From Cladochytrium replicatum (Eukaryota > Chytridiomycota > Chytridiomycetes > Cladochytriales > Cladochytriaceae): a stretch of DNA of 64,000 nt. The stretch spans positions 372,001 to 436,000 of the forward strand of contig JAHLKD010000027.1 of NCBI GenBank assembly GCA_025526935.1. The letters are read 5' to 3'. The notes below the pieces were generated by a model. The model was not told where the DNA came from and did not search any database. It worked only from the letters and a program-made list of their open reading frames with translations. Positions within the stretch are counted from its first letter, which is position 1, and every line of letters starts with the position of its first letter. The position numbers were made by a program, and so were the translations under genes. Of this stretch, positions 31,752 to 41,265 are shown piece after piece.

Positions 31752-32030
31752 ATGCCCCTCGTGAGACTCGCTGCCCAAACAATGCCTTGCCAGTCTTCTT
31801 CGTTGTCGGCTCTGCATCTCGACCTGATCGTGCGCGTCTTCGAAGAGAGCCGCCGTATCCTGGAGGAGGAGCGACTCGCGAGAGAAGAGGAGGCCCGTTC
31901 CCGTGCCGAGGTGCACAAGACAAACGAGCTGCAGCTCGAACTCATGCGTACCATACCGTCCCTCGGCAACAACTCGAAGAGGGATGCCGGTCTGATCATG
32001 CTACAGCGTTTCATAGAGGAAGGTTCCTGA
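31752..32030 (+). CDS. Short hypothetical ORF
   Basis: 92 codons open from ATG, with a charged helix rich in Glu and Arg in the middle (ESRRILEEERLAREEEA). I do not recognise a family. It lies between the phosphodiesterase and the broken Cys-rich locus, in the same orientation, and could be a remnant exon of that locus. Confidence 0.25.
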   Translation: MPLVRLAAQTMPCQSSSLSALHLDLIVRVFEESRRILEEERLAREEEARSRAEVHKTNELQLELMRTIPSLGNNSKRDAGLIMLQRFIEEGS

Positions 32031-32031
32031 A

Positions 32032-32902
32032 TTGCTGAATTGGAGCATATCCGGTCCCGCAAACATTTCCTTCTCAAACCCGGCTTCGATTCTCAGACAC
32101 TTTCTCCAGTACAGGGTCTATGCGACGCATTATTTTCACAACGAAAACGAAGCCTCCGTCACCTACTCCTATCCAATTCTCGCCAAACAGCCTCCGATCG
32201 GCCCAACCTCCACCGAGCACGCTTGCAGTGGCCCAACCGTCGGCACAAAGGGCCGCAAAGTAGTCGAAGACGCCTGCTAATCCCACCACTGCAACAAGTT
32301 CCTCGCACAAATGATCCTCCGAGGCAAAGAAGAGTCTCTTGCACATGGCCACAGCTTTGACGTTCACTGCCGTTTGCCCTGCGGCGACGCCAAACTCGAT
32401 GACAAGACCTGCCGCCAACATCCGCAAGCGCAAGCGGAAGCGAGAGGGTGACGCGATCAAATGCGAGGTGTGCAGACGCAAAGTCGCCAAACGGGGAAGT
32501 CACGTCTCTGTCGCCTAGAAACGCAAGATGGGCGAGGTCGAATTCCCAGAGCTTGTTTCGGTACCTTACGCGCAAGCTGGTGTCACCCTCGAAGTCATCT
32601 GCGCGTCCTGCCACGCCAAAAACGCCTTCCGCATCGAATGCGGTTGCGGTGGTAAACACCGAACGGGCAAGTTCCGACTGAGTGAGATATTCCTCGCCGG
32701 CCGAAGGACATGCACGCTCTCCCACATCCGCATCAGCGACACCGCACTTGAGCACCGGGTCTGGGACGTCGATCCCTGCGGCACGGCGGCTGACACCCAC
32801 ATTGACGAGAGCATGATCACAGAAATCAAATCTGTTTACGAGGACGGCGTCCTAAGTCTTTATGCAATCCCCAAGGGCATGGAAGAATACGAGCGATTCT
32901 AG
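32032..32902 (+). pseudogene. Broken cysteine-rich protein gene
   Basis: Two frames carry related cysteine clusters. One (32281-32450) has CNKF, HCRLPCG and a spaced Cys before a stop. The other contains KCEVCRRK, a TAG at about 32516 and then a 124-codon stretch with ICASCHAKNAFRIECGCGG followed by a GRRTCTLSHIRI segment. Paired Cys-X2-Cys motifs suggest zinc binding. The frame change near 32410 and the in-frame stop are not removed by any plausible intron. Function unknown; the pattern reminds me of an uncharacterised Cys-rich fungal family. Confidence 0.45.
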
Positions 32903-33058
32903 ACGTACGGTTGCCTCCGTCTCGCTGTCTCGACAGCCTGGCAGCACTGCCCCGCGGAACTCATTCCCTGTCACTGACCCTGCTCTCGTCAGCCACATCA
33001 TAATGGCCTGGAAGCTTAAAGTCCCCCGCAAGAAAAACGAGCGGGCCAACCCCGTATC

Positions 33059-34493
33059 TGTCAGTCTGCTAGCTCTCCCTAGAGGGAACGTGGTCACCTG
33101 TCTATTGATTGGCAGGATGTCACATTTGTAGAGTGCACGTTGGACAGGACAGTAGCTCGAGCACAGTTGTCGATAAGGCAGGGAGCTGTTGATTCGCTGT
33201 CGGTGAAGTCGACGTTTGGGGTTGTTATCATGGTTGTCTTTTCCTACCGTAATGTTAGCAAAGTTGAGCATATACATCCCTGCAGCCGGTGGTTCCTCAT
33301 CATAGTCGTCGTGGTCTTAGTTGTCATCATAGTAATATTCATAGTAATATTCATAGTCCTGGTCATTACATTCTTCTGCTTCGTAGTTCTTGTTGTCGAC
33401 AACTTCTTCAGTCTGCCGGGACATTTGAGCAGATGGGTAGGGAATATCGGAGTTTGAGGAAAATAAAGTATGGTTGTGAAGGTATGTATGGGTTTGTAAT
33501 TGCTAGTTACTGCACGACGAGGAGGGCCATAAGAGTCTTGTTCGTTCTAGTAGTTAGGTTGTGTGTTCTGCCCTGAAGGCTTGGGCTTCCGCATTCGAGG
33601 TCGTGCATACTATAGAGTCGTGTCCATACTGGGCACAACGACGACAGATCAGTGGTGCAGGTTTCATATTCCTACCGCGTGTGGAACCATTTCCACGTCC
33701 ACGAGGAGGGCCGTATCCAAAATTGCGAGAGGGACCTCCACCACGGCACATGCTGCGTCCGCGTCCACAAACGCGTCCATGGCCACGTCCACGGTAGATG
33801 AACATGTTCACTGGTGTTGTTGTAGTTGAAGGAAGTGCAGGGCCAGTTGGGACAGGTAAAGTCAGAGTTGATGTTGTCACAGTCGGAGCCTGGGGGACAA
33901 GGATTCCATCAAAGTCAATGTTGAGTGAAGGTCCGCCAAGTTTGGCTTGTTGTTGTATTTCCAGTCCGTGAGTCCTGTCGTCAAGCATCTGTGTGTAAAG
34001 ATCATGATATTTAGTAAAGCTTTTGGCTGTCAATTGGTTGTTTATCGCGATGCCTTGTTCTTTGAAGGTTTCCACTGATGAATTTGACTTTTGCTGAGTC
34101 CATTCTGCCATCATCATTGATGCCAGGGATGACTTTGTTTTTGTCCAAAAATGAGTGGAGACTGTGGGCGATGGCGATTCTCTGGATGTTGGCATGCCAG
34201 GCAATCCAGTTGGATCCATCAGTCTGCAGGATAATCTTCTTGCCCTTCAAGTTGGACATGGTGAATAGTGGTGGTGATGATCTGCGGTGGTAGCTTTGTT
34301 GTGCTGGGGGGCCGTTTCGAGTAGAGCAGGGGCAACGTTTTCCTCCAAGTTTGAAGCTTGATCACCGATGATTTGGAGCAATGAGTGCTGATAACATGTG
34401 AGTCTCTACTAGCTCTTGTGTAGAGAGGAACGTGGTCACGTGTCTATTGATTTACGGCAGGACAGCACACTAATATAGTGTGCACGTTTGACA
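33059..34493 (-). mobile_element. Mini-LTR retroelement carrying only gag
   Basis: Two related terminal repeats, 33059-33146 (88 bp) and 34397-34493 (97 bp), both TG...CA and sharing GAACGTGGTCAC and TGTCTATTGAT blocks. They are flanked by GTATC and GTTTC, a four-of-five match to a target duplication. Beside the right repeat, in minus sense, TGTTATCAGCAC resembles the usual initiator-Met primer site. The interior encodes only a Copia-type Gag on the minus strand and no polymerase. Looks like a non-autonomous, TRIM-like element. Confidence 0.6.
33554..34259 (-). pseudogene. Copia-type Gag, frameshifted
   Basis: The frame starting at 34259 shows a Copia-Gag N-terminus (DGSNWIAWHANIQRIA). It shifts to a second frame near 34080, which runs to 33554 with a Gly/Arg-rich region and a CX2CX4HX4C knuckle (CRRCAQYGHDSIVC). 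One frameshift separates the two parts. Confidence 0.65.
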
Positions 34494-34498
34494 GTTTC

Positions 34499-35156
34499 TC
34501 ACCCTGCAGACTGTGGGAGTCCACTCAGCTGCACCTGCAGATCACATCCTGTACGGATTCCTGTTGACACAATGGGACGTGCCGACTGGTGCAACAAAGT
34601 GGTGCAGTTTGCGGCGCAGATGATGGAAACCCAGAGTGTCAGCGTGATCCGGGACACCCTACACCCTCTGCCGACTCCTCCAGAGCAACATCAAGGGCTC
34701 GGATTGGGAACGCAAGCTGCCGCTGTCGTGCTGTGCCGCCGCAAACATAGAGAGAGATTTAGGGAAAGAGTTGGGTGAATGGGACTTCCTTTCTTTTGTT
34801 TAAGATTGGTTCTTTATAGGAAGTTCAATTATTTGGATTTATTCAGGATTTTTTAATAGGATCACGTGACTAAAATCTAAGAACTCGCTCATCCTGTGAC
34901 CTGAACTATTTCAGAAGCAGTGGATTGGTTTGCTTGCTCCTAGTCAGACTGAGCCTTGCGGATTGCTGAAGAAGCAAGGACCGTTACTTGACAGTTATTT
35001 TACTCTCAGGAAACAAGTTGACACCGCCGCGACTTGTGCACCTCGTTTTGTTTTAGTACATTTGTACAACCTGGCAGCATAGGAAGAGAGTATGGGTCGT
35101 GGGAGATCTATCTTAATTGCAGACGTAACCATTTTGTCCAACTGGAGAACATTCTA
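34499..35156. other. No gene recognised
   Basis: Intergenic stretch after the mini-LTR element. A 96-codon plus-strand frame (34488-34778) overlaps it but matches nothing and begins within the element edge. AT-rich toward 34800-34900. Confidence 0.35.
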
Positions 35157-36260
35157 TTAATCAAGGCCCCAGTTTCTCCTATTCTTGATTTTCTTGTACA
35201 TATCCTCACCTTTTGCACTTCGCTTATCCAACCCAGAGACATTGACACCCCCGTCATCACCACCTTTCTCCAATTCTGCATTGCTGATCTCCAGAATATT
35301 CCACAACAGTGACTCACCTTCCCAACTATGTGACCAATACGTGATTGTCCATGGCTTCTCTCGCGCCACAGTTGTAGAGTTGTAGAGCACTTTGCACCGT
35401 ACATGGTCAAATGTGTCCAGGGCTGCACAGCAGATCTCATAGAGGTGCTTTGGTACATCCTGCCAATCGAGTGGGAAAATTAGGCCTGAATCAAGCCTAT
35501 TGACCCAATGCTCAAACCACGAACCACCCAGTACCAGCACTATTTACCTGGTTCTAGGAAAAAGTTTGGCTCCGGAGTTCCTGTGGCATGCGGACCATGT
35601 AATCTCTATACGCATCAATCAGCAACAGCAGCCCCGTCATCTTCTCCACATTAAAGCTCACCTCAACTTCCGCACCCTGCTTCCCGCTGAGCGTCTTTCA
35701 CATCCTGTATTGCACTTCTGCAACCATCACGCAATGAATCCAAAACAGATGCCCAGGTCTCCATGCCCCACACATTCGGTACTTTATGCTCACTCCTGAA
35801 ATCGAAACCCCATAAACGGCAACAGGAGCTCCAATGTTGTTGAGGCGTTTGTGCTCTCCACTCCACTCTGCTTGTCAACACCATATTCCAAACAAACAGT
35901 GTTTGAAAGGGCCCAATTGAGCAGGCTGACCAATCTCGGCCAGGCTGACCAATCTCGGCAAGGTGACACGCTTTGCAGAGGTGAGCTTGGACCGGGAGGC
36001 CCAGGAGATGAGGTTATCCATTGGTTTGAGTGCTTCAACGTCGAAGTCTACGTAGACACCACCGAAAGCGTACATGTTCATGTAGCGTGATACGTCTGCC
36101 TGGCAGATATTTGGTGGGAGGCTGTTGTATATGGGAAGGAACCATGGGAAGTGTCGCGCTACCATCTCCAGGTTGGTCTCATCTGTCCAGAGTTGATATT
36201 TCCAAACCGGATTCCTTGCTTTCCAGCGTATGACCAGGCTTTGAATCTCTGGGATACGAA
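35157..36260 (-). pseudogene. GT32 glycosyltransferase (OCH1-like) pseudogene
   Basis: Minus-strand fragments align in order with a GT32 mannosyltransferase: KYQLWTD and ARHFPWFLPIYNSLP, then ADVSRYMNMYAFGGVYVDFD with the DXD metal site, a VPNV...RPGHLFW segment, and a C-terminal PWTITYWSHSW. They lie in different frames. A 19-bp tandem duplication at 35922-35959 breaks the frame after the DXD region, and further shifts occur near 35745 and 35690. The usual N-terminal HQTW motif is not visible. Intact relatives add hexoses to glycans or sphingolipids in the Golgi. Confidence 0.7.
35922..35959 (+). repeat. 19-bp tandem duplication
   Basis: The unit CAGGCTGACCAATCTCGGC occurs twice back to back (35922-35940 and 35941-35959). 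Not a multiple of three, so it inactivates the GT32 frame. Confidence 0.9.
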
Positions 36261-37044
36261 ATCAGGATCAGGTTATTCACTTGTTTGTCAAAGATCCTTT
36301 GCTGGGTGAGGATATGGAGGTTGATCAGCCTGTATATGATCACGTCACGCAGATCAAGGGTCTTCTTGGCAGGGTGATTTGGAGGTGGAATGTAGAGAGG
36401 TTGGGCAGTCTGCAGACGCATGAGCGATCTCAAATGAATATGCATATTTGATCTGAGAAACCAGCAGTTGAACTTTTGAATGGTGACAGTGTTGGACGGA
36501 GGATTGGTTTGGCTCTCTGGAAATGTGAACTTCCCAGGCAAGAGCACCTGGACGCGTCGATGAGCCACCAAGAAGAATAAATGGCTGTGGAAATCTTCTT
36601 GGACAGCTCTTGGCAGCAGAGATGCTTTTGCCAAAACCAAGCTGTGATCCAGATTCCAGATGACGTTCCAGCAGATTCATCAGCGTTCTCAGAAATCAGT
36701 CCAAAAAGTTAGTCATCGCAATTGATACTGCCGAGAATGGGGCAAAGAAGTGAATATGTTCAATTCACCCATTGATTGGTACTTCCATTAGAAATGAATT
36801 GTGGAATTTGTGAACCTCCAGTAGTTCAGCGCATGGTTGACGATGGTTGTCAAAAACAGACGATTCTGACAGTTCACAGATGCGCTCTATTCTGTGAAGT
36901 GTGGAGAACTAACCCAGTGGTGCTTCTTTCAGCTTTGCTGCTTGCATTGGAGCAGGACGTGTTGCTGGAACAACCAACGCCAAGCATCTCTGGTAAAGTA
37001 ACAAGGAATGTTAATAATTTTGAGTTGAGAAAGCATATTTAACG
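36261..37044. other. No gene recognised
   Basis: Contains open stretches (36354-36680 minus, 36776-37042 plus) without family similarity. The later part is AT-rich and could be the decayed 5' portion of the integrase element that follows. Confidence 0.35.
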
Positions 37045-38052
37045 TTGTCGTGGTGTGCACCGCAAATGTGGCATAGAAAGAGATTTGGGAAACGAGTTGG
37101 GGGAATTGGAAATGAACAAAGATATCCTACACTTCTTGAAACAGTCAATGCTATAGTCTATTGTGCATCTCATTATCACAGTTCAACTAAAGCAGTTATT
37201 GGTGGGGTTTGTGGTATGTGTGGTTATCTTGATGCAGACCCTGTCAAGAAAATTACTCATCAGGCAGTTCTTACATTCTTACAACGATGGATAACTACTT
37301 ATGGGCCACCTGGTCATAAATTTTTTTTTGACCTAGGTCCAGAATTCAATAATCACCCTGTTAAAGATTACTTAGATTCTATTGGTATCTTATATGCTTT
37401 TACTTCAGTTGCAAATCCTCGTGCTAATTTAATTGAACATTGTTGGTCTCCAATTTGTAAAACAATTTCCAAATGGTGTACTGAAGCTGAAGGCAATTTT
37501 TGGCATCGATATCTCCGAATGGGTTTATTGTCTTTCAATGTTACAGTTAACTCTGCTACTGGTTATACTCCGTTTGAACTATGGTATGGGCGTGCTTGTA
37601 TCATGCCTATTGAATTTTATATCACTAGCTGGCGTCAATATGAATGGTCATTTCCTATGAATCGAGATGAATTGTTACAGCTACGACTTAATAAATTTCT
37701 GACTCGAGATGAATTGTTACAGCTACGACTTAATAAATTTCTGACTACGAAGGATATACTACTGAAGCAGCAGATAATGTTAATTCCAGTTGTGAGAAAT
37801 CTGCTTTATCCGATAATGAAACGAGACGTCTTCGTAAATTTATCAGTAGGAGATCTTGTTCTTTTATGGGATTCTGCATTAGAAAAACAATGGTCATGCA
37901 AATTAGCAGATACTTTTAGAGGACCGTATGTCATCTTGAGACTTGGAGACAAAGGAGTTGCGTGGCTTGAGGAATTAGATGGTTCTCCTTTGGCAAATCC
38001 AATCTCTTTGACTCATTTAGTGTTTTTTCAAACAGCGTGCAGATTCTCTTGA
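37045..38052 (+). pseudogene. Orphan Ty3-type integrase fragment
   Basis: 335 open codons covering the rve catalytic core and C-terminus. The core shows WITTYGPPGHK, then an Asp in FDLGPEF and a Glu in ANLIEHCW with 34 residues between (35 in typical Ty3 integrases). The expected first catalytic aspartate is replaced (VYCASHYHSS). The tail has GDLVLLW and RGPYVILRL, the GPY/F module. No LTRs, RT or Gag adjoin it, and its codon use is strongly AT-biased. An in-frame 42-bp duplication adds 14 residues. Called a relic because the active site is incomplete; an immobilised or co-opted integrase is not excluded, since the frame is open. Confidence 0.7.
37663..37746 (+). repeat. 42-bp perfect tandem duplication
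   Basis: Two identical 42-nt units (37663-37704, 37705-37746) inside the integrase frame, duplicating 14 residues (RDELLQLRLNKFLT). Perfect identity implies a recent event. Confidence 0.9.
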
Positions 38053-39104
38053 TAATTTCAATGACATTGTTCGTGATATCACTCATAAGATTGAAGTGGC
38101 TCTTGCTCTTGAAGATACCGAAACCAGACATCATAGCGCGCACACACGCTTTGAAATCCAGCTTTCCATTCGTCAAACCGATTCTTCCCAAATTTAAACT
38201 CCCCTTCCAATTGCGCACGTAATGGCAACTGCACAGCACGTGCACCGCTGTTACTCCAAACGTTCGATCAAAAAAGTGTAAATCATAGAAAATTTGACCA
38301 TAGAGATAACAGCAGTAGCTCTTAAGTGGGCAATCACGAATCTTCTTAGTGCTGCTCCAATATTCTGCCACTCATAGTGACTCACTGAATAGCATTCCCC
38401 AATGTTCAGTGGTCGAAAGTGGTCTCGAACTTCCTCGATCAGTGGCAGTGTTGAGAATCCCACCCAGATATCCAACCCCCGAAATGATCCGTAAAAAACG
38501 CCAGAATCCCAGATTTATGAATGGGGAGGATGTGAGTGTCACATTACAGAGCACTACTGCGAACGAGTGCATTCCTGTCAGTGGAGTACACTCCACACCC
38601 GGGAAGATGTCCAAATGAAGGTGCGGACTTGGTGGCGCATCAGTTTGGTGATTCTCCTCCGTACAACCTCTTTTTTGTGCTGGAATCCATCCCAATATGT
38701 TGACCTTCTGTTGTTTTGGTTGATACATCTCCAATAAGCACCAGCTTTTGTGTGTGGGAATCCCTCACCTTCGATGTGTCACACACCGCCAACCTCTTTT
38801 CGGGCATATTCATAAACCAAGATGTCTAAAACTCATCCCACTGACAATCTCTTGCACATTTAGCTGACCTCCCTCGGGACGTATGCTCCAGCAAGCGCTC
38901 TGGCCAGTTTCCCACGGTTTAAGTTCAGCCATAGTTTGCAATTCAGCAGCTGGATCTGTTTCCTGCAAGATGACGAGCCATCAACAGCCCAAAAAGAGCG
39001 GTTTAATCCACTCATACCCACCTGCACACCAAATAGTAGCATTCATCCACTTATCTCCGTCATCTATGAGACCCCCAATCAGATCTCACACCTGGTTTCC
39101 TCAG
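38053..39104. other. No gene recognised
   Basis: Minus-strand frames at 37931-38371 and 38372-38734 are open over 120-146 codons and hydrophobic in places, but I cannot place them in any family. The tract immediately precedes the end of the NAD kinase relic. Confidence 0.3.
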
Positions 39105-40290
39105 TTGCAAGTTTCAGCGCCATCTGCCTCTCCCGCTTGTTTCACCCAAGGCATCTCTCCAAGCTCTCAAACCCGCCCGCGCTCTGGTCTTCGCCCGAGC
39201 ACGCCGTCGGAACCGCTTATCGACACGCAAGCACTTGAATCGAGTCTCCCTGAAGCTGCACCATGTGATGACCTTCAAAGACGCCAATTCTGTTGCGCGG
39301 GAATGTGGCGGCAACAAGATGCGCAAATCCATGTGTCGGGAAGGATTATGTGTCGGAATGAGAGCGTGTGCGGGCAGATCGGGGTGACCAGGATCGCAGA
39401 CGCGTCGGGATGGACGATCGTGAGGTCCTTTTCATTTCTGTACAGCTCGAGCTGCGAGACGTACGGCGACGTTCCACTGTCGACAACGAGGTCGTTGAGG
39501 ATGTGGTACGTTCGGCCGTGGTTGCTGTATTCGAGCTTTCGTTTCCCGCGATAAGACCGAGGGCGCGGGAGTTACGACCGTCATTGCGACGGTGGACAGT
39601 TCACGCGAATCGAAGGGCGGAAGTTGCCGTTATGGTTGCCCTGCAAGATTCTGGTAATACTGCTTCGGAACTTGGTGAACTCAAACACGGTGAGGAAATC
39701 GAGCGACCCAAGATGGAAGGAATGATCGGAGGAACCTATTGTCATATTGTTGTCCTGCAAGATTCTGGTAATGCTGCTTCGGAACTTGGTGAACTCAAAA
39801 ACGGTGAGGAAACCGAGCGACCCAAGATGGAAGGAGTGATCGGAGGAACCTATTGTTGGAATAACTATGCAGCGAAAAGTACGGTTCTATCACCACCCAA
39901 TGTGATCTGGAGTCGAACAATACTCAGTGTCCCAGAAACGGAGCTGGCTTCCGCTGCTGCTTGCATCACTCGACACGTTACTGTTAAGTCGGTGTGAGTT
40001 GAAAGTTGCCGAGGTTGCCGTCGAGGTAGACTCGGGCTCAAGGCAACTCGATAACTGGTGTTGGAAGTGATCGGCGTGGATAAAGATTGCCGTTGTGGGA
40101 GTCTCAGGGTATGCGCTGAAGCCATATCTGAGCCAGCGGGAGAGGCTGCACGTTCGAGGTCAGCGAAGGTAATTGTGTTTTTAGCAGTCAGAGAATCCGG
40201 GAATCCGTTGATACCAGAGATGTGTAATCGAACGCTGGATGGTCCTCCACAAGACTGGTCAAAATCAATGTGCAATTCGGGACTGATCAA
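39105..40290 (-). pseudogene. NAD kinase pseudogene
   Basis: Minus-strand pieces follow the order of a fungal NAD kinase: ITLGGDRTVLFA (the GGDGT ATP-binding motif with Gly changed to Arg), VPPI(I/T)PSILG, then LNDLVVDSGTSPYVSQLELY, ILVTPICPHTLSFR and a tail VPTACSGEDQ...FESLERCLG. Stops interrupt it (for example just after VLFAA and in the tail), and the GSTAYSLSAGG-type block between the LELY and ILVTP segments is deleted. A 114-bp tandem duplication repeats the VPPI region. Function (NADP synthesis) is certainly lost at this copy. Confidence 0.75.
39636..39863 (+). repeat. 114-bp tandem duplication
   Basis: Two units (39636-39749 and 39750-39863) differing at only a few positions, inside the NAD kinase relic. 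The length is a multiple of three. Confidence 0.85.
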
Positions 40291-40339
40291 TCGAGTTTTC
40301 CAATCTATTTACACAGTCATTTCACAATCAATGTGACAA

Positions 40340-41265
40340 AGTGTGTTTTTCGGATCAAATCTACGTCCCAGAACACAGTGACAATCAATACCGTCCAAGG
40401 CGGTGCTTCCCAAACAAGGTGTGCTCGTCCTGAAAGTCAAATCGACGATGAAAATTCACAGACACTCGCATGGCAGCTGCTGACTGTACTCGTGGTTGAT
40501 GTTGGCTACTCCCCGAGCGAGCTGGTCCACCGGAATTTCGTAGCCAAACGTGTATCGCCATTTTGCAGCTTCCATACGTTGCACGCAAGACCTGTTATGC
40601 GCTTCGGCTTTGATGATCATGTACGCAGTCAGAATTTTTGATGTGCCCAAATCAATTCACCCTACCTATCACGCCCGTCATCAAACACCCTCTTCTTCAA
40701 TGAGAGCATCACTGGATTCCTTCTTGAAGATATGGTTTGCGTAAGAATGTTTTTGAGAAGCCTTGCCTTATCTCTTTGCAGTTTTCAAATTCCCTTCGAT
40801 TTCCAGCAAACAACAAAATAGAAATTTAACGTCATTTACACAAAATCAGGCATGAATGGAAGCTATTCGCGACTCCCTGATGCAGAAGAACCGATGTCCT
40901 TGACATCCCTTCCATGAATAATTGGATGTTGTCCACCAACTGTTTATCGTGAGAATACAATACAAGTTTGTTTTGCCAAAATAGCTCTTCCATTCTCCGG
41001 ACTAATGGTCGCGTGCAGACAAGATTTCGAGCGTGTCTTTCTCAATGCATTCTAAGGGGATATCTCGGTCTGCATGCGATGGCAGCTCGGGTCCCGAGTG
41101 GTGTCACCAATCCACATCCACCAACCACGTGTTTTCAACCTGTCGGTGAATTGTTAACCGGAAGGTGAAATTTTGCTGTCGGCCCAGCTCTCCTCCAAAG
41201 TTTGATTCGAAATACCTGCGGCCCTCAACTACAAGAGAGCCGCTGCTCTTCGACCCTAAGACAAA
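40340..41265. other. No gene recognised
   Basis: Lies between the NAD kinase relic and EFR3. Only short closed frames are present. The last few hundred bases should contain the EFR3 promoter and leader. Confidence 0.35.

Noticed and set aside
33290-33370. ATAGTAATATTC repeats as a CRISPR-like array
   Set aside because: Only a short imperfect duplication with no spacer structure, inside a eukaryotic retroelement.
38349-38734. Open frames on both strands as a possible membrane protein
   Set aside because: Hydrophobic in places, but no family, no splice support and surrounded by relic DNA.
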